Part shown: positions 24,962 to 35,204 of the stretch, piece after piece
How the letters are laid out: the number at the start of each line of letters is the position of its first letter
Position numbering within the stretch: the stretch's first letter is position 1
Assembly (NCBI RefSeq): GCF_008831285.2
Contig: NC_045146.1
Coordinates: 4,350,972 to 4,414,971 of the forward strand
Length of the DNA stretch: 64,000 nucleotides
DNA from: Nymphaea colorata
Taxonomy: Eukaryota > Streptophyta > Magnoliopsida > Nymphaeales > Nymphaeaceae
Direction: 5' to 3'
Program-made: the position numbers and the translations under genes
Notes under the pieces: generated by a model
What the model was told of the DNA's origin: nothing
Seen by the model: the letters and a program-made list of their open reading frames with translations, nothing else
Databases searched by the model: none

Positions 24962-25296
24962 CACTAAAAAACGTGCACTAAAAAAAGTACAGGTTTTACT
25001 CATGCGAGAAAACCATCGGTGAAAGTCAGATTAATGTCGGTGAGATTATTTCTGACGTTTAAGAAAACGCGTTGATAAAGGTGATGTCGGTAAAAGTTTT
25101 TCTGATGTTTTTTTATAAATGGTCAATGTACTGGTGTCTTTGCCGGGCGAAGTATTTCTAAAAGTGCATCAAGTTAAATTGGTTGGTTTAAATGATTTTT
25201 TTTGCTAAGAAATCGTTGAGGTTTTTTTTTTACTTTTTAAAAAGAGGACACGTCATCTCATGAGCAATGAGACTTGGTCACATTCCTAGTAGTGTA
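24962..25296. mobile_element. Possible non-autonomous CACTA-type fragment
   Basis: The left end reads CACTAAAAAACGTG. The right end, on the minus strand, reads CACTACTAGGAATGTG. Between them are GTCGGT and TTTCTGACG/TTTCTGATG motifs of the kind seen as subterminal repeats in CACTA transposons. The flanking triplets do not match (GGA and TAT), so a 3-bp target duplication is not supported. Confidence 0.35.
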
Positions 25297-26057
25297 TGAA
25301 ATCCCCATAAGTAATATCTACCGAGTCACATCGATGAAGTGTTGATCAGCTGTAAGTTTCAGGACCACAATGAACACATGCATTTACACAACTTCACCAT
25401 AAGATCGAGTCGAAACAAATTGGATTAATTAAGACCTAAAGTAGATTGTTTGTAAAAAAATGATGTGGGTGGGACTGCACATTTCTGTGCGTTTGTGTAA
25501 TGAGCGGAAGAGAGAGAGCGAGAGTTGAAATGAACCTTATTAAACAAAATATGAGCATCCGAAGAGAAATAGATGCAGGTACGTAGACAATTACAAAGAA
25601 TGCCCATCAATAAATTAGGAAAGGGACTCAAGTTGCCAATAAGCCTTGACCACCGAGCACATTGTACAGTAGGAACAGATTGTAATAAAAAAGCTCTCAT
25701 CTATATTCTTGGTCAACCAAGTTTTGCCACCAAAGAGTACACAACCGGGTAATTCTGAAAAGGAATTGTCATTTTTTGGATCTCCTTATAGTTATAGCAC
25801 CAAAGAGAAGGTCTCGAGCAAATAATGTTTGTTTAACATCTGAGAGGGCCGGGTAGTGCCAAGAATCATGACATAATTTTTTCACGTCCATGTATGCCTA
25901 AAAAAGATGATAAGTGATTTCCTCGGCTTGTTCCAAGCACATTGCGGTAGGTCTGGATCTTATTTGTAAAATGAATCATGCGTGTAGCTTAATTAGCCTT
26001 AGGTGGAGGGCCCTTCCACCAAAGAAGACGCTACTCGATATGGTGTGTGTATATATA

Positions 26058-26125
<68 letters not shown>

Positions 26126-26423
26126 CATATAGACAAAAGTAGAAAGAATGGCACCAAAAGGTAGAAAGAACGGCAGAAATAAAAGCATCTTTTGATAGGA
26201 CGAAAGCAGCTCGCCTTAGCGATAAGGTATCAAATAAAGAAATGAGGAAAGGTAACAGAAATTCCAAAGCATTGATTCTTCCTTCTGGGAGTAGCAAAAG
26301 ATGTCAAAGGGCATAAATGCCAGCCCTGATGACGATCATGATATATACTTGCGTTCCACTGTCAGTGACAACCAGATGTTCTTCATCGTTTCCGGTTAAT
26401 TGGCGTCAACTGAGAAGTCGACC
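25297..26423. other. Intergenic DNA with a compound microsatellite
   Basis: No gene is supported. A (TG)n(GA)n compound microsatellite of about 80 bp lies at 26042-26122. Open frames across it code only Ser-Leu, His-Thr or Arg-Glu repeats and are artefacts. Confidence 0.6.
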
Positions 26424-26570
26424 ATGAGCAACGACCATTACTCGTCCGTCGAGATCCCCGTGATCGCCGTTTCCCGGCAACGGCCAGCTTCTTCCGATAA
26501 CCGTGCCCTTTCTTCTAATAACCGCGGGACAGGGAACTCCTTTTTCCCTCGTAGCTGGCCATACCAACAA
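26424..26570 (+). CDS. Candidate first exon of the RING-H2 gene
   Basis: The ATG at 26424 opens a 49-codon frame (MSNDHYSSVEIPVIAVSRQR at its start) that is notably GC-rich against AT-rich surroundings and ends at a GTAATG donor at 26571. It lies upstream of, and on the same strand as, the RING-H2 exon at 29149, which has no in-frame ATG before its conserved part and needs an upstream exon. Direct joining would not keep the frame (phase 0 here, one base needed there), so another exon would have to intervene, or the link is wrong. Confidence 0.3.
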
Positions 26571-29148
26571 GTAATGTGCTCTAATTCCTTTACTATATAT
26601 TTGGTGCACTTCGTATTGATTTTCGTGACAAATTGACAAAAGTATTTCCAAAAGTATTTCCAACAAGATCGACGGTGGCCTAGCTAGTGTACCATATTTT
26701 TAAATGGATCTGACATCCCTGCCGTCTGTTGGGACTCACCCAACACACCATTAATGCTCATAAAGTTATCCTTTACCACCAATTAAAAGTATACGGAGAC
26801 TCTAGATTTCTTTTTTCCTCATGAGTTTTCCCATACACTAACTAGCAGTAAGAATTATCTAAGCCCTTCCCATTTCCTCATTTTAGGGTTTTTCGTCCCA
26901 TTTCCTCATTTTTGGGGTTACTGTTGGACTACCACACTGACAGTCCAAATGAGAAATGTCCATAAAAATCAAAGTGATGATTAGGCTCTCATTGACCCGC
27001 CAAGTTGACTGGCTACCTTGCAGCCCTCAAACCACCAAACATTAAGGAGACAAAACACAAGAAAACATATTAAGGGGTGTTTGATGAGGCCAGAATTGTG
27101 GAGTTCTAGAATTAAAATTCTCATTTTAATGAAATCAGAATTGCGTTATCAAACAAAATATCTTGCTTGTGGAATTCATAAACGTATAATGCTGAATTAT
27201 GTATTTGGTACTGTTTCTTAGCTAGTTCTTTTGAGTCCTCATTTCTTTTGTACGAAAATCCAAGTTAAGGTTATCTGAATTAGTTGATAATGGCAGGAAA
27301 TAATGATGGATCCTTGGAGTCTGTTTGAGGAAAGGGTGAGAACCGGCCCGTTCGGCTTAACAGGGTATATGTTCTATTTCCTTCTACGTCATTGAATATA
27401 TATTTCATAATTGACAAAAATACGTCCAGTTTATTAAAAAGGAAAACTTTTTATAAAAACAAAAATTAAAATTAAAAAAAAGTAAAAAGTCTAAAAAGGA
27501 CATTCTTTTTTAAAAAATCACTAAAATGTCCATCCGCTCTGACGGCGTATATAAGTTGCGCGTGCCACGCAACCCACTCCTGATCACACAAGGTAGGCTG
27601 TCAAATCCACACTGCCTGTTCGTTTACTCATTGTATCTCATACAAGGATTCAGGTCTGTTGTCGATGCATCGACATCGGTGCTTTTGATCACCCTGATTT
27701 CAAAGAGTAGCGGGTTAAGATTTTAGGTGGCTAATTAATTTTAACCGTTTGATTTGACAGAGCTAGTGATCTATGGGCCTGGCGGCCGCATGATTGAGTC
27801 ACCGGTAATCTGGGCTACTGGTCTAGGTTTCAGTGTATATACTCACGATGACTAACTCAGATTGCTGTGTTTGAAGGAACTAAGGGGGCGGGGTTTGGTA
27901 GGCAGCATTTTAAGCCTTAAAACATCAACTCTCTATTTTCTATGCTACAAAAGAGATGCCATTGACTCAAGTTGTTGAAGTGGGGCAAAGGCATCACTTC
28001 AAAGCATTGAAAATAGACACTATACCTTAGGGATGAGAAATTGAGTTTTAATTTAGGTCTTTAACTGAGTAGTGGGTCTCTTCTGCTCACCCGGAGTGAC
28101 CCAAATTGTTGGGCTTATGACAGATGATTAAAGTGTTTACAGAATGCCTTCCGATACAGGGAGAAAATATTTCAAAACTCGACTAAGTGCTAATTGATTT
28201 TGTTTTGGTCGAAAACTAAAATAAGATCGTAAAAGATATTAAGAAGATGCCATGCAAATTTTCGAATTTCGAGAGAAACAATCCATGAATTGTGTTGTTA
28301 AGGGCAAATAAATTTTCAAAATTTTTCACGTACATTTGAAAGGGAAAAAGATATTATTGAGGTGAAATTGAGAGAATAACGTAATCAGTAATGTGCGGTC
28401 CAAAAGTTGGCATGCGCATGCAATGTGAACGCTAAGGAGCTGCTTTGAATCGAGCAAGTGGTGGAATTTGGAATCTATTCTGCAAATCTTTAACAGAATT
28501 AGGTTCTTCTTTTCTAATGAGCAGGAAGAGTATTTTTTTATATACTTCTTTTCTGATGAGCAGAAAGAGTATTTCTTTCTATACCACAATTGAGAGATGA
28601 AGCCCCTACCTTTTCTCTCATCGCCTCAGGGTAATAGGCTACTTAGGTGCTTGAACGGATGTTGAGCTTAAGCTTTAACTTATGGTTCTTCATTTGTTAC
28701 TTACATGCATCTGTGTGCAGTTATCAGTTATCTTCATAACTGCACACGCACACATACGCAAAGAGAGAGAGAGAGAGAGAGAGAACTATCGAGCTTAAGG
28801 GAAAGGAGGAATTTCTCATGATGGCTACAAAAAGAAGTTACATAAGTATAAAACTACGCCTTATGACATGCTTTTCATAATTCTCGTTCTAGCTACACAA
28901 CTATGCCCTATTTGGTAGCTAATTAGATCCATTTATAAACCTACGACAATTCACGTAGGTAGATACACATGCCTGTACAATAAGCTGCTTATGATTCACA
29001 TATTAAACCCCAATCATGTGATCCTTTAGTAGATAAAACTACTAACGATCCCATATTTTTTGGGTTTTGGTTATACAAGCGTCCCTCATTTAGTGACACA
29101 AATTTGTGCACATTGGCTGCAGCTTTCCTTCTCATCCTCATTCACCAG
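26571..29148 (+). other. Non-coding stretch, possibly a RING-gene intron
   Basis: No family match was found. A direct duplication with a 39-bp period lies at 28506-28583, and a (GA)n run at about 28762-28784. The end, 29125-29148, is a pyrimidine-rich tract ending CACCAG, a good acceptor. Confidence 0.45.
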
Positions 29149-29747
29149 TCTACATCCTCACCATAGGAGATCCGACAGCAGAGGATTTGAACCCGAGGCT
29201 CTTAAACTTTGTTAGGGAGTCCCAACCAAGAGCACTCGCAGAACACTGGCACCTCACTTTGCCCACGGAAAGACCCGTCGGAACCCTAAGGGAGTCCCAA
29301 CCAAGAGCACTCGCAGAACACTGGCACCTCACTTTGCCCACGGAAAGACCCGTCGCAACCCTAACCCAGGGAGAGTTCAACAATGTAATGAAGAAGATGA
29401 AGAAGAAAGTGTACAAGCCCAAGTCAACCGGCATGTTCTTTAAGAGTAGCAGCAAGCGCAAGAAGGACGACAACATTGAAGATGAAGAGTGCACCATCTG
29501 CCTAGAGAAGTTTGTGCCTGGGGAAGATGTGCTCATCACTCCCTGCAACCACATGTTTCATGGCGACTGCTTGCAGCCGTGGGTGAGAAGCCACGGAAAA
29601 TGCCCCGTTTGCCGTCTGGCATTCTCCGAGCGCAGCGAAGAACTATCGGTCGCAAATGCACATATGGGCGACGCAGACAGTGACAGCATCCTGCCACTAA
29701 TAAGGGCCATGGAGGAGGCCTTCAGCTGGATAAACCGTCGCTATTGA
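29149..29747 (+). CDS. RING-H2 finger E3 ubiquitin ligase (3' exon)
   Basis: Seen: an open frame of about 200 codons after a strong acceptor at 29148, ending TGA at 29747. The N-terminal part has YILTIGDP and RLLNFVRESQPRALAEHWHL. A 25-residue unit is repeated perfectly except for one residue. A Lys-rich linker follows, then a complete RING-H2 motif: CTIC, then C-N-H-M-F-H-G-D-C, then CPVC, with spacing C-x2-C-x14-C-x-H-x2-H-x2-C-x10-C-x2-C. A tail of about 45 residues ends in SWINRRY. Family knowledge: RING-H2 domains bind two zinc ions and recruit an E2 enzyme to ubiquitinate a target. No membrane span is seen in this exon, so a soluble ligase is likely. The true start is unknown: no ATG lies in frame before about 29389, after the conserved part begins. 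Confidence 0.82.
29215..29364 (+). repeat. 75-bp tandem duplication inside the RING-H2 coding exon
   Basis: Two adjacent 75-bp units, 29215-29289 and 29290-29364, are almost identical. The only protein difference is Gly versus Ala (PVGTL and PVATL). The length is a multiple of three, so the frame is kept. Confidence 0.95.
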
Positions 29748-31479
29748 TGAATATGTGTAGCTGAATACGATGGAAGGCAATCTTCTTTTATATATATATA
29801 TATATATATATCATGATTTCATATGAAGCTGGCAATGAACAGATTACTTAGCTTTTGATTCCATTGGGCAGGATTTTAATAGTTTCTTCCGTGACAAAAA
29901 CCTCACTAATGTTATGTTATCCTCATATCAGTCCAGCCAATTGGGGCGCACGGTTAACTTCCTTCAACCAAATCAACTTTTTAAATATGAATAGAATATT
30001 GTGATAGGAAGCAGCTCTGCCTTTTGAAAATGATTTTTCCGATTTTCATATCCCTAACCACTAACATACAATTAATTTTAAAATGAATATGTAATCAATC
30101 TAAAGTGCCTTTAAAGATTACATTTACCCTGTTAGTCACTTGAATCATGTGTTTTTTGTAGGTAGGAAACGGTTCTACCATAAACATCATATATGTTTAT
30201 GCAGTTAGTGAATATATATATTAAGTCCTCAAATGTTATTAATCTTTACAACTTTTGACTTCCAAACAACCTATCAGATAGGGGTGATTACAAGCTCGGC
30301 AGCGGTGCTGGGCTAGTTCAATGTCGATTGATTCTCGAAACCCACAGGTGGAGCTCGGCTCAAGCTCGAGTCTACCTCATGTTGGTTAGTTCGATCTAGG
30401 CTTGACTTGAGCTAGGTTTGCTCAAACTCAGGTCCACAAATGACAAGGACCCACCAAAGCAACTCTTTTTTTCTTTAATGATAACGCACAACACCTTGTA
30501 TACATATTCAAACCATGAGCTTAAACGAGTTTATAAGAATCAAGTCTGTCTAGCTCCAGCTTGACTCGATCATTGAGTGAGTTCATTTCTTAACTTGAAC
30601 TCGACTCATTTATTAAACTAAATGAGCTTAGCCAAGTGAATTCCAGTCGAACCAAAGTTGGCTCAACTCCTTAAACACCCCACTACCATGGAAGCAAAAT
30701 TGAGAGCACAAAAAATTGCTCTCCAGAGAAGCATTAGAGAAACAAAACTAAGAGTGACAAAAGGACAAAAGGATCAAAAGAACAAAAGCATGAGAGCAGC
30801 ACAGTAACCACTTCTGCCACCTGACCTGCCCCTCGTCAGTAACCATGCAAAGGCTCCCAAAGCATCTGAATGTTAAAGAGATGACGTATATATCTCTCAA
30901 CATTGTGCATTCAGTTCCTGCATTAACTTCCCTTTTCTTTTGTACCCTCATAAATTATATTTCCATTCCAAGATGGAAATCATGAGGCAAACTAAATGGC
31001 TGCAGATACGAATGTATACCAGCGTTCAATGTTGAATCTAGATCCTACCCGTAATGGGCAGATAAAAAAACTATAGAAATCCAACAGCTGCGGTACTCAG
31101 AAATGAAATGCTATCCTCCTCCCCATGTAATTCCAAAAGATCCTTTCCATCTGCTCAGAAAGAACTACGTGGTTCAACTGATCACGGTCTACGTACGCAT
31201 GACACAAAGTTTTTTCTCTCAGTCTCTTGAGAGATGAGAGGTTCGGTTTATCTAAAGATAATGAATTGCATGCCCTACTTTGTCATTATCTTTATCAATA
31301 CAGTCTCTTGCTTTAAGGAGAGAAATCTCCTGTCCATTATGCGCGCACAAGTCTTCCTTATTTGCAGTGGTATGAGAATCTTCATTAACCGTTGGGGATG
31401 TGTAATCTTCTCATTTGTAGCTGGCAGTTTCTCGTAATGGAGAGGATTAGAATGATCAGCAGGAGCAGCAGACATGATT
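29748..31479. other. Intergenic DNA with dispersed repeats
   Basis: A (TA)n run at about 29790-29812 follows the RING gene. A CTCGAGCTC-type repeat occupies 30285-30685 (separate entry). The rest shows no coding signal. Confidence 0.5.
30285..30685. repeat. Dispersed 'GCTCGAGCTC'-rich repeat, foldback-like
   Basis: It starts GGGGTGATTACAAGCTCGGC and ends, on the minus strand, GGGGTGTTTAAGGAGTTGAG, giving short imperfect terminal inverted repeats. It is internally rich in GCTCGG and CTCGAG-like words. A related stretch lies at 61290-61470. This fits a miniature or foldback repeat of unknown class. Confidence 0.4.
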
Positions 31480-32400
31480 GCCTTAACAGAACATCACCTT
31501 TTCTTTTTTCTTTTGTTTCATGTAAAAATTCAATTTTGATAGGGAAATGGAGAATAGAATGAAACGCTTGTGAAATGCAAGCTTTGAACTTTCTGGCTTG
31601 GCTCGGGCAAAATAAAATCCAATGCCTTCATTTTCAGTTCAGCAGAAAGAAAGCAATCGTAAAGTAAAATAGCTAGAAGGCAATAACAATTATGTTAACG
31701 ACTAGATTTGAATGAAAATGCATGAAACCAACTGATATTGTGGTGAATAATGAATTATAAATCAGCCTACTCTCATGAGAATATTGTACCAACTCTCTAA
31801 TGTTTTTGATGGACAAGGGTTTGGAGCAGGGCGGAGCCAAGGCAGGGCCCACATGGTCACTGGCCTCATATTCTGGTTTCTAGGTCCATTTTGCAGAAAA
31901 GTGGAAGGGGAGATTTCTTAAATTTGAGGTTTCATGAGTCCAATCATTTAAACGTATACTTTGGATTAGTTAAGTCACATTCACTGGCGGAGATATTATT
32001 TTTTAGCTGATGGGCGATCGAGTCACTAGCATAGATCAGAGGTGGGCGCCCCATATAATTTTGAAGTCATGGCAACGTGATTTTGAATTTCTCCTATAAA
32101 ACTTTTGAGTGGCTCGTACCAATCCTTTTGTATCTTTGCCACTGGTCACGTTCTAGACAAAGCAAACAACCTGATGTCTAAAAGGACATTTTATCCAATG
32201 AAATGTCAATTTTATGATGTCTTCACAACGAATAGAAACTCCATAACCTACCCAAAGAACACGTAAGGCAGGCCAGCACACGGCCAGAGCTAAGATGACG
32301 ATACCAAAACTGACACTAGACTGCATATCTTGTAAAATGTCATGTAAGTGGAAAACATAGTCAGCAAGCAATTTACAAGGTGAGGTTTCTTGCTTATAGA
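31480..32400 (-). pseudogene. Decayed duplicate of part of the STICHEL-like gene
   Basis: This segment follows the order of 38880-40000: the coding part of the sixth-from-start region, then intron sequence. The minus-strand frame near 31500-31600 still reads KFKACISQAFHSILHF and EFLHETKEK, matching KFKACISQAFHAVLHF and EFLHETKEK of the functional exon at 38397-39030. The start of that exon (about 45 bp) is missing and the rest decays quickly. A second matching block at about 32160-32345 corresponds to about 39795-39965. The copy lies about 3 kb beyond the 3' end of the parent gene, in the same orientation. Confidence 0.8.
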
Positions 32401-33451
32401 ATACGTTAAAGTTATTTTTCTAGAGAAAATTTCGGTAAATTTCAAAATAAAAAAGAAAATGAAAAACCAACAATAAAATGCAGTAATAGAAAATGCGCTA
32501 AAACACCAAAAAACGTAAAAATAGATTTTTTTTTTTTTTTGGAGAAAATTTTAAGTAACTTCAAGCGCAAAATAGTAATTAAGGTGAGTCAAGCCAAGGG
32601 TTTTGTTACTTTGATGCATGTGAGAAAGGTAAACAAAGCTTTTCCTTTTTCTTTTTTGCATACTTCTAATATCAATCATATACATAAATAGTTTGCAAGA
32701 ATGTTATCCTTGTTTTTACGGACAAGGGAATTACAACAGTGATAAGTTCCTAGTCAAGAGAAAGGGCAATGAGTATAAAATATGTACTTCTACAAATAAT
32801 CAAAATCTATCACATGCTTTTGACTCGCTAACTAACTCATTATGAGCAGTAATTGGAAGATGAAATGGTAGGATGGGTCATTCTTATTTGTTCATTCATT
32901 GTCCTCCCCTTTATTGTTTAGTAAGACGAACTGTAACCTTTTTAACACTTCAGCAGATTGATAGACAACCATAAATGTGTCCAACAGAATAAGGAAAACA
33001 ATCTGAATAGTCTTTTACAATAATCTCATACATGTACATCAACCAAAATTTTAGGCATGGTGGCATGAAGGATCGATATAGTTCTTTTGCATTGATAAAT
33101 CTTGATTAGAAGAGCTAAAAAGCAGGTTATCATTAGAAAATAATAAAATTTTTAAACTCGACCTCTACCTATCTTAGGAGGAGTAATTTGTTGGGAGTGA
33201 ACCATCATGTCATTTCATTTTTTTCACAACACTATTTTTTTATCACATGTATGAGATTTGTTTTCAAAATATGACAATTAGAAGTGAATTTTTGTTAATG
33301 AGAAAGTACAAAATACTTTTTATCTACTTTGCTGAACCAGCTCTTATTTTTCAAAAAAAAGTTGATTCGATTTGCAATTTTATAAGACTGACATATTTTC
33401 GAAGTATAAAAAATATTTTTAAAAAATGACCCTCGCTATTGAACCAGCAGT
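32401..33451. other. Intergenic AT-rich DNA
   Basis: No coding signal or recognised repeat was seen apart from homopolymer runs such as the T-run near 32527. Confidence 0.5.
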
Positions 33452-34277
33452 TTTCATATGAAAGATCTAGGATCAATAAAATATTTACTTGGGATTGAAT
33501 TAACAAGAGTTAAAGGAGGAATGTGGTTGTCCCAACGTAAATAATGTCTTGACATCTTAGAAGAAACTGGGCTGCTCCATGCAAAACCTGCAGAAACTCC
33601 CATGGAGTTGCAATCAAGTATAGCAGCACTAGATGAAAGTTGCATTGAAGGAGCCATTGAAGTATAGACGTGTGATCGGTAAGTCGATTTACTTGTCCAT
33701 GACAAGACCAGAAATTCTATTTGCAGTAAGCTTTCTTAGTATATTTAAGCAGGCTCCTCGACAAAGCATTGGAACATGGCATTGAGAGTAGTCAAATTTA
33801 TCAAGAAAGATCCTGATCAAAGGGCTTTCTCATTTCAGCAGATAATCAGTTGCATATCAGGGCACTCTGTAATGCTAGCAAACAGTCTCGATGTCATCAG
33901 CAAAAGCAGAATACAGGTCTTCAGCAAGTGTTGCTTGTAAAATAGCATGGCTAAAATCATTCCTGACAGATTTCAAAATAGAGAAATAGCATGGCTAAAC
34001 TCATTCTTGACAGATTTAAAAATAGAGCTTAAGAAATGAACACATGTTTACTGTGATAGTCAGGTAGCATTGATTGCTGCAAATTCAGTGTTTCATGAGC
34101 ACACGAAACACATTGAAATTGATTGTCATATGGTGCAAGACAAAATTAAATCAGGTCTATTGCAAGTTCTATATGTTACTTCAAAAAGCCAGCTACCTAA
34201 CATGTTTACAAATGCTATCAGAAAAGAACGGTCCAGGTTCATTAAATTCAACCTAGGCAGACGAGATTTGTAAGCGG
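33452..34277 (+). pseudogene. Copia RT C-terminus and RNase H fragment
   Basis: The plus strand reads [19 protein letters not shown], a typical copia RT end, then after a stop LDILEETGLLHAKPAETPME. RNase H follows at about 34046-34270 ([20 protein letters not shown], then the FTNAIRKE region in place of the usual FTKAL). Frames are interrupted. The upstream half of the element is absent. Confidence 0.8.
33941..34028 (+). repeat. 44-bp tandem duplication in the copia RNase H fragment
   Basis: The unit beginning AATAGCATGGCTAAA occurs at 33941 and again at 33985, with four or so differences. A period of 44 shifts the frame. Confidence 0.85.
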
Positions 34278-34600
34278 TGTTGAGGATTTGGATCTCATCT
34301 TCAACCCAGATTACGCAATGCAAATCCCGATCCTTACAGTTCTCAAATGCTCGCATCCCCAATATACCCAAATCAGAATCGTCTAAATCAGAATTATCTA
34401 GAGGGAAAATAAAATCTATTCTGTTGTAACAATTTTTTCGCTGCTGCACTGTAATTGGCTGTACAGAACATCTTCACAGAAACGTCTTCATTTTTCTATT
34501 CGTTTATTGTATCTATAATATTGTAAATAGTAATGAAATCAAGTGTTCATTCTATTCCTTTCATTTCATCGGGTGTCTCGGTGCTGGCCTCTCTGTTCTG
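34278..34600 (+). repeat. Probable 3' LTR of the plus-strand copia fragment
   Basis: It begins TGTTGAGGATTTGG right after the end of RNase H and contains AT-rich leader-like sequence up to the TTTCATTTCATCGGGTGTCT region near 34560-34580. No second copy is in the window, so the right limit is a guess. Confidence 0.5.
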
Positions 34601-35106
34601 GTCTGTGTACTCTTTCGTTAGGAGGTAGAAAGTGTAGGACATGAAGCCGCGGAAGTCACTGCAGCGTCTGATAGTCGTCTCAGCAAGTCACCAGCAAGGC
34701 TTCGGATCTGCTCACGTATGATAGGAAACAGCAGCAGTGACTGAAAGAGAGGAAGAAGGAGAGAAACCGGCTTTACTTCTGTGAGGCACCGACCAGGGCA
34801 ATCCAACCATAACACTAAATCGTGAAGTGCTGGGCATATCTAAGCCGCCTCACAGGTTTTCCCGGTTAGTGTCAGTGAGAGATTTATCGGATAAAAGCAA
34901 GAGATTATCGGAGAAAAGCAAGTAATGTAAATCTTAGATTTTATTTTGAAAACGGTTTGCAAGTTGATCTCGTAACTGAGAATGGGCCTTTTAGCAGTTA
35001 AGAGATGAAGGGATAGGGCTCATGGCCACTATCCCAACAGAAAGAATATCCAAGATTTTGTGAGGTAGGACCATCCTTCATACATGTGTGTGTGCACGGG
35101 TGCGCT

Positions 35107-35143
<37 letters not shown>

Positions 35144-35204
35144 TTCTTTATTTACGTTAAATAATACTAGGACTACATCAGATGTGATAACATGCTTAAA
35201 TCAT
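34601..35204 (-). other. 3' flank of the STICHEL-like gene
   Basis: It probably contains the 3'UTR of the minus-strand gene ending at 35205. A (GA)n microsatellite lies at 35107-35142. No other gene was seen. Confidence 0.45.

Noticed and set aside
25976-26297. Open frames coding Ser-Leu, His-Thr and Arg-Glu runs
   Set aside because: They are translations of the (TG)n(GA)n microsatellite at 26042-26122.
29106-29148. Coding sequence of the RING gene beginning at a GTG at 29106
   Set aside because: GTG is not a normal plant nuclear start. The stretch is pyrimidine-rich and ends in a strong acceptor at 29148, so it reads as intron.
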